NCBI RefSeq assembly: GCF_030068605.1
Contig: NZ_JASJOU010000021.1
Coordinates: forward strand, 62,001-126,000
Direction: 5' to 3'
Length of the DNA: 64,000 nt
Source: Xanthocytophaga agilis
Lineage (GTDB): Bacteria > Bacteroidota > Bacteroidia > Cytophagales > 172606-1
Part shown: piece by piece, positions 27,826 through 36,611 of the stretch
How the letters are laid out: every line of letters starts with the position of its first letter
How positions within the stretch are numbered: position 1 is the first letter of the stretch
Notes under the pieces: generated by a model
Told to the model about the DNA's origin: nothing
The model's input: the letters and a program-made list of their open reading frames with translations, nothing else
Databases searched by the model: none
Position numbers and translations under genes: made by a program

Positions 27826-27901
27826 TTGCATAGAATAAACCGTAAGATTGGTATGTGATTGGAATTCACCGCAAAAATTCTCACGCGCATAATTAAGGTC
27901 A
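27826..27901. repeat. Spaced degenerate repeats, copy C (28-29 bp period)
   Basis: Cores end at 27844 (GAATAAACCGTA), 27873 (GGAATTCACCGCA) and 27901 (GCGCATAATTAAGGTCA), 29 and 28 bp apart, led by TTTTTGCATA. The last unit repeats the GCGCATAA element of copy B at 17858-18055. It lies in a gene-free stretch upstream of the TPR gene. Confidence 0.55.
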
Positions 27902-28067
27902 CAAACAAAGACTAAATACAACTATGCACATAAGATCTATTTCAATTGCTTATGTCTTTTCAATTGTTAGAAAGACACTGTTATATCCTTTAACTCTTCA
28001 GATAGAAAGCAAAAATGCAGACAAAAACATATGTTTGTTTAAAACAAAAGTATCTTCTACTATTTAC
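27902..28067. other. Intergenic, nothing recognised
   Basis: AT-rich spacer between the repeats and the decayed gene pair. Confidence 0.3.
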
Positions 28068-28484
28068 TTATTCTATCTGCATCTTTTCATAGGGTAAAAC
28101 ACCATCATCAAACAAATCTAATTGCAAATCTGATTCTGTAGTGAGATAAAAAACATCTTTAAGGATTTTCGAAATTAATTCTCCTGCATAATAGATACGT
28201 TTCCCTACATCCATCATACTATAGAGTGCAGGTGTAGCAGGGCTCTGATTTTCTATAGGCTGGGCAAATTGATATAAAACTTGGTTTAAGCGCTTTCCTG
28301 TTCTGAAGTCAGGCTTTTAACTGAAATGTAGATAGCTAATCCAAAATTAGTGTCTTGTTCAGAATCACAGAATTCGGTAAAATGAGCTCTATACATTATC
28401 TGAATTACCATTTTCTCTTTTATTTTGATTTTCAAAAAGAAGGACTTATTGTAAGGCTCCACATTAAATGTATAAACAATATGT
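28068..28484 (-). pseudogene. Decayed gene with frameshift, unknown family
   Basis: Minus-strand reading gives YTFNVEPYNKSFFLKIKIKE, MYRAHFTEFCDSEQDTNF and GLAIYISVKS in one frame, then after a frameshift (near 28312) PDFRTGKRLNQVLYQFAQP, YSMMDVGKRIYYAGELISKI and FDDGVLPYEKMQIE to the stop at 28068. The quality of both halves shows this was a real protein. Its upstream end meets the end of the next decayed gene, which suggests they were overlapping genes of one operon. Confidence 0.55.
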
Positions 28485-28760
28485 CATATCCTGCAGCCTT
28501 TTGACCGGTTTTCCCCTTGGATAATTTCTATAATAAATACCTTCTTTTCTATCTCTATTATGCCGCAACATGACAGCGGCCTGCTTTGAATACGGCCAGC
28601 CAAGTAATGTGCCAACCAACAAAATGCTTATATAGACTGTTCACTGAGGAATCCTGCCAAGTAATAAAAGAGAAAGTATACAACATATCACTGAAACAAA
28701 AGACAATGCCATAAGTCCCACTTTAGCATATGTATATAAGAAATAAAGCACTTTATTCAT
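28465..28760 (-). pseudogene. Small two-helix membrane protein with in-frame TGA
   Basis: From ATG (28760) the minus strand reads MNKVLYFLYTYAKVGLMAL...LLLLGRIPQ, a TGA at 28641-28643, then TVYISILLVGTLLGWPYSKQ and RDRKEGIYYRNYPRGKPVKR to TAA at 28465. Two membrane helices flank the stop. The frame is otherwise intact over 98 codons, so a single nonsense change disables it. It overlaps the following relic by about 20 bases. Confidence 0.5.
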
Positions 28761-29155
28761 TTATATACTCCTTTTAGTATGATCCCGTGATACTTGTTTG
28801 TTTAACTTGATGATACACTCCTGATTTATAGTAATTAACGTACATATTCTTCATTAAAAAATTTATAGATATATCTCTATAAATTTAGTAGGAAATAATT
28901 GTAAATGTATTAATCCTCTTTTACATTTGTTTTATCCTCTAATTAATGCCCACCAACTTAATTAGATGCTCCTGATTCCCGGGGCATAGGCAATTATTGA
29001 TCTGATCAGACAGTCTATAAAGCCTGTCAGTGAATGCTAAACTTTTTTTGAATACCCAAAAGCAAATTTGAAAGCACCAACTCAAATAGAGTTTATTCTA
29101 CTCGTTTTGTTTGAATTGTGTGGTTGATTGATTCACATTTTTATCTGTACTCCGT
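28761..29155. other. Intergenic between divergent units
   Basis: Contains the likely promoter of the rhodanese-thioredoxin gene. A poly-A/T-rich stretch with TCTATAAATTT (about 28870-28886) is seen, with no further structure. Confidence 0.3.
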
Positions 29156-29872
29156 ATGAAACAAATCCTACTTACTCTGTTTGTAGTGGTTCTATTACCA
29201 TTTGGAACACCACTTTATGCCCAATCAGGCAATAAACCCGAACAGCTCACACTAGATGCCTTTGAGCAAAAATTGCTAAATACAGCACATCCCCAAATCT
29301 TGGATGTTCGTACACCTGCTGAATTTGCAGAAAATCACCTGAAAGGAGCTGTAAACCTAAGTGTAGCTGACTCTATTGGCTTTAAGAAGGGAGTTAGCCT
29401 GCTTGATAAGCAACAACCCGTTTTTGTGTATTCCATTAACAATGGACGTAGTGGTCAGGTCGCAAAACAATTACGCACTCAAGGCTTCTCTAGTGTGTAT
29501 GAGTTACCAGGAGGTATAGCCCATTGGTTGGGTGCTGGTAAACCTGTAGAAACAAAAGTAGGTAAAGGACTAGCTCAACAGGAGTATAATCAACTGGTAG
29601 CATCGAATGAACTGGTACTGGTAGAAGTTGGCTCTAAATATTGTGGGGGTTGTAAAAAGCTGGCACCTGTGGTAGATACAGTGGTTAATGAACATGCGTC
29701 TACCTTGAAACTTGTTAAGATTGAATTATATGACAACCGGCAGTTGGCAAGCCAGCTTCAAATTGAGTCTGTACCTACTCTAATCTTATATAAAAATAAC
29801 AAGCCTGTCTGGAGACAATCAGGTGGGATCACGAAACCAGAAATTGAGCAGGCTCTAAACAAAGCATTGTAA
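29156..29872 (+). CDS. Secreted rhodanese-thioredoxin fusion; rhodanese lacks its cysteine
   Basis: A signal peptide (ending LYAQ, about residue 23) precedes a rhodanese-like domain (about 30-135: ILDVRTPAEFAENHLKGAVNL, PVFVYSINNGRSGQVAKQL, VYELPGGIAHW) and a thioredoxin domain (about 145-238) with the redox motif YCGGCKKLAP and the cis-proline VPTL. In a working rhodanese the loop after VFVY carries a catalytic Cys (usually CxxGxRS), and here the matching loop is SINNGRSG with no Cys. The domain therefore probably binds rather than transfers sulfur. The product would act in the periplasm on disulfides. Confidence 0.9.
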   Translation: MKQILLTLFVVVLLPFGTPLYAQSGNKPEQLTLDAFEQKLLNTAHPQILDVRTPAEFAENHLKGAVNLSVADSIGFKKGVSLLDKQQPVFVYSINNGRSGQVAKQLRTQGFSSVYELPGGIAHWLGAGKPVETKVGKGLAQQEYNQLVASNELVLVEVGSKYCGGCKKLAPVVDTVVNEHASTLKLVKIELYDNRQLASQLQIESVPTLILYKNNKPVWRQSGGITKPEIEQALNKAL

Positions 29873-29893
29873 TCGAATCTCTTACTAGTAAAT

Positions 29894-29947
29894 AATCACC
29901 CTATTTGAATGAGTCAATTCCTTCCTATAGGGCGATTTGTTATGTAT
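29894..29947 (+). terminator. Hairpin after the rhodanese-thioredoxin gene
   Basis: AATCACCCTAT (29894-29904) pairs with ATAGGGCGATT (29937-29947) with one mismatch, then TGTTATGT follows. It lies between convergent genes. Confidence 0.45.
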
Positions 29948-29965
29948 TTAATAGAAGCTACACAA

Positions 29966-30382
29966 TTAACTTTCATCATCCAGGTGATGCCATTCATGAG
30001 AACACTCTCCTTTGCACCACTTTTCCCGACGAAGTGTATCCGAAGCCTTAAAGATACTGAGCATAACAATAAATGATTTGCGGTATTCTGTAGCAGGAAG
30101 TTTACTTATCTTTTGAAATGCCAATGAAAGATTGTTCTTCTGAAAGATAACTACAGGAGTCATCGTTTTTTTTATAGGTGCCTCGTCAATTCCCTGTGCT
30201 ATCGTTTCAGGTGTAGGACCTGATTGAGACAGATAAAACATTATATGATATGTAGCTTTTTTCTGTTGTTCCTCATTCAAAGAATCATACCATTGAATAC
30301 CATCTTCTAAAGGCAGTTTATTCTGCGCAATCTTGTTTAATAAAAGTTCTTCGGGAGATAACATATCTACACGCTTTTCCAA
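29966..30382 (-). CDS. DUF5958 family protein
   Basis: This 138-residue protein matches the DUF5958 pattern as I remember it: SPEELLLNKIAQNKLPLEDGIQWY near the start, a central PVVIFQ...LPATEYRKSFIVMLSIFKASDTLRRE and a C-terminal CKGECSHEWHHLD. The family is common in Bacteroidota and has no known function; the CxxxCxHxWHH end could bind a metal (inference). It may start at the second Met (MLSPEE) six codons in. Confidence 0.7.
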   Translation of the reverse strand: MEKRVDMLSPEELLLNKIAQNKLPLEDGIQWYDSLNEEQQKKATYHIMFYLSQSGPTPETIAQGIDEAPIKKTMTPVVIFQKNNLSLAFQKISKLPATEYRKSFIVMLSIFKASDTLRREKWCKGECSHEWHHLDDES

Positions 30383-30454
30383 AACTCAAATTCTCATTAA
30401 TATATATCTTATAAAACTACTTTGTCGTCTGATAAATAAAAACAAACTTCTGGT

Positions 30455-30737
30455 AAACATTCATAGAATATATCTCAAATAACAGAGTAAAACATTCTGT
30501 TCTGCAAAGCAGCCAATTTCCAAAGAAGTCAAACCACTTATTCAGGGCAGTTCATGCCAATCAGAACACACTATTGGATCTAAAGATAGATGGTCATGAA
30601 TATGATGCAATCTTGGAAGGGATAGAAGTCTGCTTAGAGAAATTCTCACACTCGACCCTGACAATATTAAGGCACAGATAATATTTGGAAAATTCTGTCT
30701 GGATCGTGGGGACAATCTGGAAGAGAGCAATGAATAA
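30455..30737 (+). pseudogene. TPR-like fragment with frameshift
   Basis: A plus-strand frame without start reads SNHLFRAVHANQNTLLDLKID and YDAILEGIEVCL, then after a shift by one base LTLDPDNIKAQIIFGKFCLDRGDNLEESN to TAA at 30737. The LDPDNIKAQIxFGKF pattern is that of tetratricopeptide repeats. It is a remnant. Confidence 0.4.
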
Positions 30738-30932
30738 TGCAAGTCTCATGCTAGTCTTCGTCCAACTAAATTTGATAGATCTTAGAAAGTGTTGATGAGA
30801 GAAGTATCTCATCAAATAGCTTGTCACGTTAGTGACAATAGGTTCCAGAATTAAAAAGATCAGATAGTTTTACCCACTTTTCCAAAAGCAAAAAACATTT
30901 AAATTTGGGAAGACACTTTTAACACTTCCTTC

Positions 30933-31964
30933 ATGAAACATTTTTTGCTAGCTATCACTACAGTATTTTATTTTTCATTCCTGACTAATCTAAAGGCTCA
31001 GGAACAAACCTTTTCCAATCCTTTACTACCTTCAGGAGCTGACCCGTATAGCACTTATTATAAAGGCTATTACTACTATTCAAACAGTATAGGAGGTGAC
31101 CGTTTGCAATTGCGAAAAACCAAAAACTTAGCCAATTTAAAGCAAGGTGAAACAAAAATCATCTGGCAACCACCCATAAATACTAAACATTCAAAAGAAT
31201 TATGGGCTCCTGAAGTACATCACATAAACGGAAAGTGGTATGTTTATTATGCAGCGGATGATGGCGATAACAACAATCACCGAATGTATGTGATAGAGAA
31301 CAGTTCAGAAGATCCTTTTCAGGGAGAATGGAAATTTAAAGGCAAACTTGCTACACCTTCTGATAAATGGGCTATTGATGGAGATGTGTTCTCTTACGAA
31401 AATCAGCTATATATGATCTGGTCTGGATGGGAAGGTGATAAAAACGGCCAGCAAGATATCTACATAGCTAGAATGAAAAATCCGTATACTCTGGAAGGTG
31501 AACGGGTAAAGATCTCCTCTCCTACCCTTGAGTGGGAAAGAAGATGGCAGGGAGGTCCTGAGGTATATGTAAACGAGGGTCCACAGTTCCTTCAACATGG
31601 TGACAAGGTATTTATTGTCTACTCTGCTAGTGGTTGCTGGACAGATCACTATTCTCTGGGTTTGCTAGAACTGCAAGGCCACGATTTACTCAATCCGGAT
31701 CAATGGAAGAAGCATCCTCAACCTATATTCACAACTTCAGAAGAAAACGGAGTATATAGTCCTGCACATAACTCATTTTTCACCTCTCCCGATGGAAAAG
31801 AAGATTGGATACTCTATCATGCTAATGACAATCCGGGTGATGGTTGTGGAGGAAAACGATCTCCTCGTATGCAGAAATTTACATGGAATGCAGACGGCAC
31901 TCCCAATCTGGGCATTCCGGTTTCTATAAAAGAGGAGCTACAGGCACCTTCTGAAAGCAAATAG
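30933..31964 (+). CDS. Glycoside hydrolase family 43
   Basis: A 343-residue secreted enzyme with signal peptide (about 1-22, ending LKAQ) and a five-bladed beta-propeller of GH43. The three acidic catalytic residues are in place: Asp37 in SGADPYS (general base), Asp149 in WAIDGDVF (pKa modulator) and Glu215 in VNEGPQFL (acid). WAPEVHHINGKWYVYYAA is typical. The family includes arabinofuranosidases and xylosidases that debranch plant hemicellulose. Substrate cannot be fixed here. It is 109 bp upstream of an M28 peptidase gene on the same strand. Confidence 0.9.
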   Translation: MKHFLLAITTVFYFSFLTNLKAQEQTFSNPLLPSGADPYSTYYKGYYYYSNSIGGDRLQLRKTKNLANLKQGETKIIWQPPINTKHSKELWAPEVHHINGKWYVYYAADDGDNNNHRMYVIENSSEDPFQGEWKFKGKLATPSDKWAIDGDVFSYENQLYMIWSGWEGDKNGQQDIYIARMKNPYTLEGERVKISSPTLEWERRWQGGPEVYVNEGPQFLQHGDKVFIVYSASGCWTDHYSLGLLELQGHDLLNPDQWKKHPQPIFTTSEENGVYSPAHNSFFTSPDGKEDWILYHANDNPGDGCGGKRSPRMQKFTWNADGTPNLGIPVSIKEELQAPSESK

Positions 31965-32073
31965 ATTAGACCAAAAGACCAATACTATTTTGATACAAAT
32001 GACATCTGTATCAGAAAACATCTTTTATTTTCCGGCCAATTATATGTGTCACTTATCCAAATTCTGATAATAT

Positions 32074-33738
32074 ATGAAATATCGAATTCTTATTTTAGGC
32101 TGTGTTGCAGGCATTGCTTTAACTGGCTGCAGCCAGAAAACAACAGAATCCCCTACAGGAGGGGATGGACTATCAGCCTTTAGTGCAGATAGTCTTGGTA
32201 AAAATATCAGTGTATTAGCCTCTGATGACTTTCAGGGACGTAAACCCTTTACTGAAGGGGAAACTAAAACTGTACAGTTTTTGGAGCAGAAATTTGCTGC
32301 TATGGGCTTAGAGCCTGGGAATGGCAATAGTTATGTACAGGATGTGCCAATGGTAAACATAGCTACAGAAGCATCACCAAGTATGCAGGTACAAGGGACT
32401 AAAGGAAGTTTTGAGTTGAAAGGTTTTACTGACTATGTAATCTGGACTGAGAAAACAGATTCGGTGATTTCATTAAATAAAGACGAATTAGTTTTCGCTG
32501 GATATGGTGTAGTAGCTCCCGAATATAACTGGAATGACTATGCAGGCCTGGACGCCAAAGGCAAAATTGTACTGGTCATGGTAAATGATCCTGGTTTTAG
32601 GGTAGACCAACGTTTGTTTAAAGGAGATACAATGACATATTATGGACGCTGGACCTACAAATTTGAAGAAGCTGCCCGGCAAGGAGCTAAGGGATGTCTG
32701 ATTATTCATACTACCAAAGGAGCTAGCTACCCTTTCAGCGTTGTGCAAAATAATTGGAATGGTTCACGTCTACGCCTTGATGACAGAGGAAAAGAACAAA
32801 AATATTGTTCAACAGTGGGCTGGGTAACACAACAAACCGCTCAACGTCTGCTTTCAGCAGCAGGGAAAGATACAACCTTGTATGCTCAAGCTAATAAACC
32901 TGGATTTAAACCTGTTCCTTTGGGGGTGAAGTTATCAACCAGCATCAAGGTAAAAGCGACCTTTAATAAATCACATAACGTAATCGCAAAGATTACAGGT
33001 TCTAAACATCCCGATGAATATATTATCTATACGGCTCACTGGGATCACCTGGGGATTGGTAAACCTGATGAAACAGGTGATTCGATTTACAATGGTGCCC
33101 TGGATAATGCCAGTGCAACAGCAGGATTGTTTGAACTGGCAAGAGGTTTTAAAAGTCTCGCTGATAAACCTACCCGAACGGTAGTATTCCTGTCTGTTAC
33201 AGCAGAAGAACAAGGGTTGTGGGGTTCAGCCTATTATGCACTAAATCCAGTCTACCCGCTAAATAAAACAGTTGCCAACATCAACATGGATGTACTTAAC
33301 TCCTATGGGAAAACTAAAGATATAGTTATAGTAGGACGTAACCAGTCTCAATTGGAAGATTACCTGAAGGAAGCAGCCGAAAAAAAAGATCGCGTGATAT
33401 CATTTGAAACGCATCCGGAATCTGGATATTATTATCGTTCTGATCACTTTAATTTTGCCAAAGCAGGTGTGCCCGCTCTATATATCAACAATGGTATAGA
33501 TGTGGTTGATAAAGGTAAAGAGTATGGACAACAGAAGGCAGATGAATATACAAAACAACACTACCATCGCCCTTCGGATGAATACAATGCAGCTACATGG
33601 AACTTAGAAGGAGCCATTGGTGATCTGCAGCTGTTATTTGAAGTAGGCAAACGCTTGACCTCAGAAGAAAAATGGCCCGAGTGGAAACAAGGATCTGAAT
33701 TTAAAGCTATTCGTGATAAATCAATAGCAAATCCATAA
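32074..33738 (+). CDS. M28-family zinc aminopeptidase, lipoprotein
   Basis: This 554-residue lipoprotein has the lipobox ALTGC (Cys19). A protease-associated domain precedes the M28 catalytic domain (about 300-540), where the two-zinc site is visible: His/Asp in AHWDHLG, Asp in GALDNAS, Glu-Glu in TAEEQGLWG, Asp in NINMDVLN and a His in QHYHRPSDEY. Such enzymes remove N-terminal residues from peptides outside the cytoplasm. The preceding GH43 gene may be in the same transcript. It ends at a strong hairpin. Confidence 0.9.
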   Translation: MKYRILILGCVAGIALTGCSQKTTESPTGGDGLSAFSADSLGKNISVLASDDFQGRKPFTEGETKTVQFLEQKFAAMGLEPGNGNSYVQDVPMVNIATEASPSMQVQGTKGSFELKGFTDYVIWTEKTDSVISLNKDELVFAGYGVVAPEYNWNDYAGLDAKGKIVLVMVNDPGFRVDQRLFKGDTMTYYGRWTYKFEEAARQGAKGCLIIHTTKGASYPFSVVQNNWNGSRLRLDDRGKEQKYCSTVGWVTQQTAQRLLSAAGKDTTLYAQANKPGFKPVPLGVKLSTSIKVKATFNKSHNVIAKITGSKHPDEYIIYTAHWDHLGIGKPDETGDSIYNGALDNASATAGLFELARGFKSLADKPTRTVVFLSVTAEEQGLWGSAYYALNPVYPLNKTVANINMDVLNSYGKTKDIVIVGRNQSQLEDYLKEAAEKKDRVISFETHPESGYYYRSDHFNFAKAGVPALYINNGIDVVDKGKEYGQQKADEYTKQHYHRPSDEYNAATWNLEGAIGDLQLLFEVGKRLTSEEKWPEWKQGSEFKAIRDKSIANP

Positions 33739-33749
33739 CCTATCATATC

Positions 33750-33795
33750 AGATTACACACTAACATTCAATTGATCGGATGTTAGTGTGTAATCT
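33750..33795 (+). terminator. Hairpin between peptidase and the par operon
   Basis: Perfect 17-bp arms (33750-33766, 33779-33795) with a 12-base loop (arm AGATTACACACTAACAT), between convergent genes. The end lacks a long T-run but the stability is high; likely bidirectional. Confidence 0.65.
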
Positions 33796-33830
33796 GGAAT
33801 CAAGAACTTGTAGTCAAAAGACACTCACAT

Positions 33831-34370
33831 TTAGAACTCAAGCTCTAAACCTGAGTCTGGTATTGGTGGATAATCTTTTTTATCACTCATAAAACGGATC
33901 AGCAGATTTTCGACAACATAACTTGCACCTTGCTTCTTCTGACGTAGTCCTTCCCAATAGATCATCCGTTGCAGATGCTCCATTACATCCTGTGAAAGAT
34001 AAAAAGTATAGTTGCTTCTCTCTACCGCTTGTTTTCCAACATTATCCTTTACACTTGTATCCTTTCTGGGGATGGCTTTTGAATTTACCTCAGCTTCTTT
34101 AGCTTTCACAGCCTCCGGCTTAGTTTTCGATATAGTCGAAGCTGTGTTTTTACCAGTGTTTTTGACAGAGTTCACATCTTCTATTGTCTTCTCCCCTCCC
34201 CCTTCACTATTTTGTGTGTCTCCATCTGTTGGTTTAGTAGCTACGGATGATCCAGTCAATGCTTCACGATTTAATTTCTCTTCTTCTTCTGCCAATTCGA
34301 GCAGTGTCTTACCTTTTGTAGCCAAAGGTGTGTTTTTAAGCGATTCAGAGATAAGATCTTTTTTATTCAT
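33831..34370 (-). CDS. Small ParB-like partner of ParA
   Basis: The 179-residue product overlaps the end of parA by 8 bases, as partner genes usually do. The first 110 residues are low-complexity, rich in Lys, Glu, Thr and Ser (SVATKPTDGDTQNSEGGGEK...), and probably disordered. The C-terminal 65 residues are ordered and start YTFYLSQDVMEHLQRMIYWEGLRQKKQGASYVVENLLIRFM, the strand-helix-helix pattern of ribbon-helix-helix DNA-binding proteins. Such small partners bind the centromere and activate ParA. Classical ParB domains are absent. The function is inferred from position. Confidence 0.75.
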   Translation of the reverse strand: MNKKDLISESLKNTPLATKGKTLLELAEEEEKLNREALTGSSVATKPTDGDTQNSEGGGEKTIEDVNSVKNTGKNTASTISKTKPEAVKAKEAEVNSKAIPRKDTSVKDNVGKQAVERSNYTFYLSQDVMEHLQRMIYWEGLRQKKQGASYVVENLLIRFMSDKKDYPPIPDSGLELEF

Positions 34371-35133
34371 GGCGAGTCAGGATTTCTTTAGTGAGGGATA
34401 AATAATCAACTGCACCGTTACAATTTCCATCATATTCAAAAATAGATTGTCCTTTCATAGGCGAATCGCCCAACGCCGTACATGTACGAATATAAGTAGA
34501 GAAAACCTTTTCTCCCAAGGCACTATCCCTGATAGCATCTGCAAATCCTTTCTTGGTGTTATTTCGTTCTTTCGCATTGTATTGAATAATAACAATACCC
34601 AACAACTCAATGTTTTCATTTACCTCCTGCTGAATCTTTGTCAGATACTCATCCAGTGTAGAAATACCCACATAAGAGAAATAGGCAGTCTGATAAGGAA
34701 CCAACAAATCCGTAGCTGTAGACATCGCATTCTTGGTATAAATTCCCAGGTTAGGACCACAATCAATCAGAATATAATCATACACATTAGCCTCTCGGAT
34801 AGGCTTTAACGCTTTGTAAAGCAGCAGTTCACGCAAAGATTTTTCATTTAGAGTTGAAATTACACTATCCATAATCGGATGAGCAGGAATCAAATCCATT
34901 CCCAGTGCAGGAACAACCACCTCCTTCAGCGAGTGTAACCCCAACAATAGGCTTGCCAGGTTATTTTCAGAAAAACTTGTTTCTAACCGAAAAGAAATGG
35001 TCAGGTTGGCCTGAGGATCGGCATCTATAAGCAATACCTTTTTTCCCAGATCACGCAGGGCAGCACCTACGTTCAAAGTTGTGGTAGTTTTCCCTACCCC
35101 ACCCTTCATGTTGGCAACAGCTATGGTTCTCAT
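34363..35133 (-). CDS. parA: ParA-family partition ATPase
   Basis: A 256-residue ParA protein with the deviant Walker A box KGGVGKTTT (residues about 10-18, MKGGVGKTT), Walker A' DADPQANLT (about 39-47) and Walker B IDCGPNLGI (about 123-131). ParA dimers on the nucleoid pull plasmids or chromosomes apart. The short N-terminus, with no extra HTH domain, makes it type Ib or chromosomal-like, so autoregulation would be done by the small partner. The gene lies upstream of that partner, with an AT-rich, palindrome-rich 1.3 kb tract before it. No conserved chromosomal neighbours such as gidA/gidB are seen, so plasmid-type partition is more likely than chromosomal. Confidence 0.9.
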   Translation of the reverse strand: MRTIAVANMKGGVGKTTTTLNVGAALRDLGKKVLLIDADPQANLTISFRLETSFSENNLASLLLGLHSLKEVVVPALGMDLIPAHPIMDSVISTLNEKSLRELLLYKALKPIREANVYDYILIDCGPNLGIYTKNAMSTATDLLVPYQTAYFSYVGISTLDEYLTKIQQEVNENIELLGIVIIQYNAKERNNTKKGFADAIRDSALGEKVFSTYIRTCTALGDSPMKGQSIFEYDGNCNGAVDYLSLTKEILTRHE

Positions 35134-36430
35134 TCTGATGTTGTGGTTTATATTGTTTAGTTATCCTTGTATATTATTTTTTTCATTTCTTATGAATGTA
35201 CCTTCTCTTCTTACTACTTCTTTTTACGGCTTAACAGAGATAGACTTTTCAATTTAGAATGTACAAGTAGTACTTAAACATGTTTTACATATATATTCTA
35301 TCATATACTCAACTACGAATCTTTCAAGGCTCATTCACTCAATACGTATTACACACCAATAGATTAAATAGTAAATTAATACTTATTCATTCAATATAGA
35401 TAAAAGCAAGTAGTATTCACTGATTTTATAAGTACTTTTTGCACATTCAGTTTATAAATATAAAAAGCATGAACATACACTAAATCTTCATTCAGTATTT
35501 TTAAAATCTCTACATATACATGCAATACACCTACAATAAAGCAACAAATATTTAATAAATCAGCATGCATAGTATATATATTCAGCAAATATATACATAA
35601 TTAACATAGACATATTACATATACACATAATAAATAAATATTCACTTACTAAGCAAGCAATTAATAACTATGCAAACAATAAAAAATAGCACAATATATA
35701 ACTACTAATTACACAATATTTAAATATACATTAAAAAATAATTTAATCAATTAATCTTTATTAAATCACTAATCATTCAATAAATATAAAATAAGCATTC
35801 ATATAACAACTAAATGAACAATTAAACAATGAAAAAATACTCATTTAAATATTACCTTAATAAACATTTAAGAATTAAACATTTATACAATATCTATCAT
35901 ATAATAATTAAATAATTATTGTATGATATTACATTAACAAAACAACTAAACTTAACATCGTGTATTTAACTAATAATTAATCTATAAATGTTTATTAACA
36001 TACTATTTATTGCATCAACAATTATTTAATAATAAAATATTCACATAATTTATATTCATACATTAGTGACTATAAGACAACTACATATTACGTATACATT
36101 GTTACATTGAGTAGGTAAAAATTAAATACGTATAAATAACACATTGAAAAAATGTAGAGTAAGTCAATGTATGAATAAAAAGTCAAGATGAGGAGAATGT
36201 ATTAATACGCGGATAGCGCATAAAACAAGACACTTATAGAATAGTCATTTACTGCATACACATGATTAAAATGTATATGCAATAAATAGTCACTAATCTA
36301 TTCATCGAATAAAGATTAAATATGAATAAATGACACATTAAATAAATATAAAATAAGTTAATGTAGAATGGCAACAAAAAAGAGGAGGAGATATGTTAGT
36401 ATTGATAGCTTTGTTTAATATCCTAATCTG
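35134..36430. other. AT-rich palindrome-rich tract (candidate centromere/partition region)
   Basis: About 1.3 kb of extremely AT-rich sequence with no gene. It contains a near-perfect 34-bp palindrome (arms 35895-35910 and 35913-35928, one mismatch), a perfect 12-bp inverted pair ATTAGTGACTAT (36062-36073) / ATAGTCACTAAT (36286-36297), and two imperfect direct copies of about 85 bp (36121-36205 and 36315-36402). The position directly upstream of parA is where a type-Ib partition centromere is expected. An A/T-rich unwinding region is another possibility. Confidence 0.5.
36121..36405. repeat. Two imperfect direct repeats of about 85-90 bp
   Basis: The copies begin ATTAAATACGTATAAATAAC (36121) and ATTAAATATGAATAAATGAC (36315) and stay alignable through CACATT, AAAATGTAG/AAATATAAA, AGTCAATG/AGTTAATG to GAGGAGAATGTATTAAT / GAGGAGATATGTTAGTAT. 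They are 194 bp apart at the upstream end of the AT-rich tract. Each copy ends with a purine-rich patch. Their function may be centromere-like. Confidence 0.5.
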
Positions 36431-36437
36431 AACTAAC

Positions 36438-36602
36438 ATGAGTGAAATTGTTATTGCTCAAAACCTATTACTTAAATATCTTAATTATCATTGCAACTGG
36501 GTACAATGTAACTTTGCGACTGCTCGTCCTGCCCAGTTTCGTGAACAGCAGCTAGTAGCTATGCTGAAGGCATTTGGCATTGTTCCTTCATTGGATAAAT
36601 AA
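36438..36602 (+). CDS. Small protein, 54 residues, unknown
   Basis: From ATG 36438 to TAA 36602 the frame encodes a 54-residue peptide, with LLLKYLNYHCNWVQCNF then PAQFREQQLVAMLKAFGIVP. Composition is protein-like. It starts 10 bp before a decayed gene and directly after the AT-rich tract. It might be a small regulator of the neighbouring gene, or a remnant. Confidence 0.4.
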   Translation: MSEIVIAQNLLLKYLNYHCNWVQCNFATARPAQFREQQLVAMLKAFGIVPSLDK

Positions 36603-36611
36603 ATAAATAAT

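Noticed and set aside
30594-30827. Minus-strand 77-codon frame
   Set aside because: Opposite a plus-strand TPR-like relic and without a recognisable protein pattern.
34012-34401. Plus-strand 129-codon frame opposite the ParA partner gene
   Set aside because: It lies antisense to the low-complexity head of the partner gene and consists of the complementary Ser/Phe/Val-rich sequence; no independent signals.
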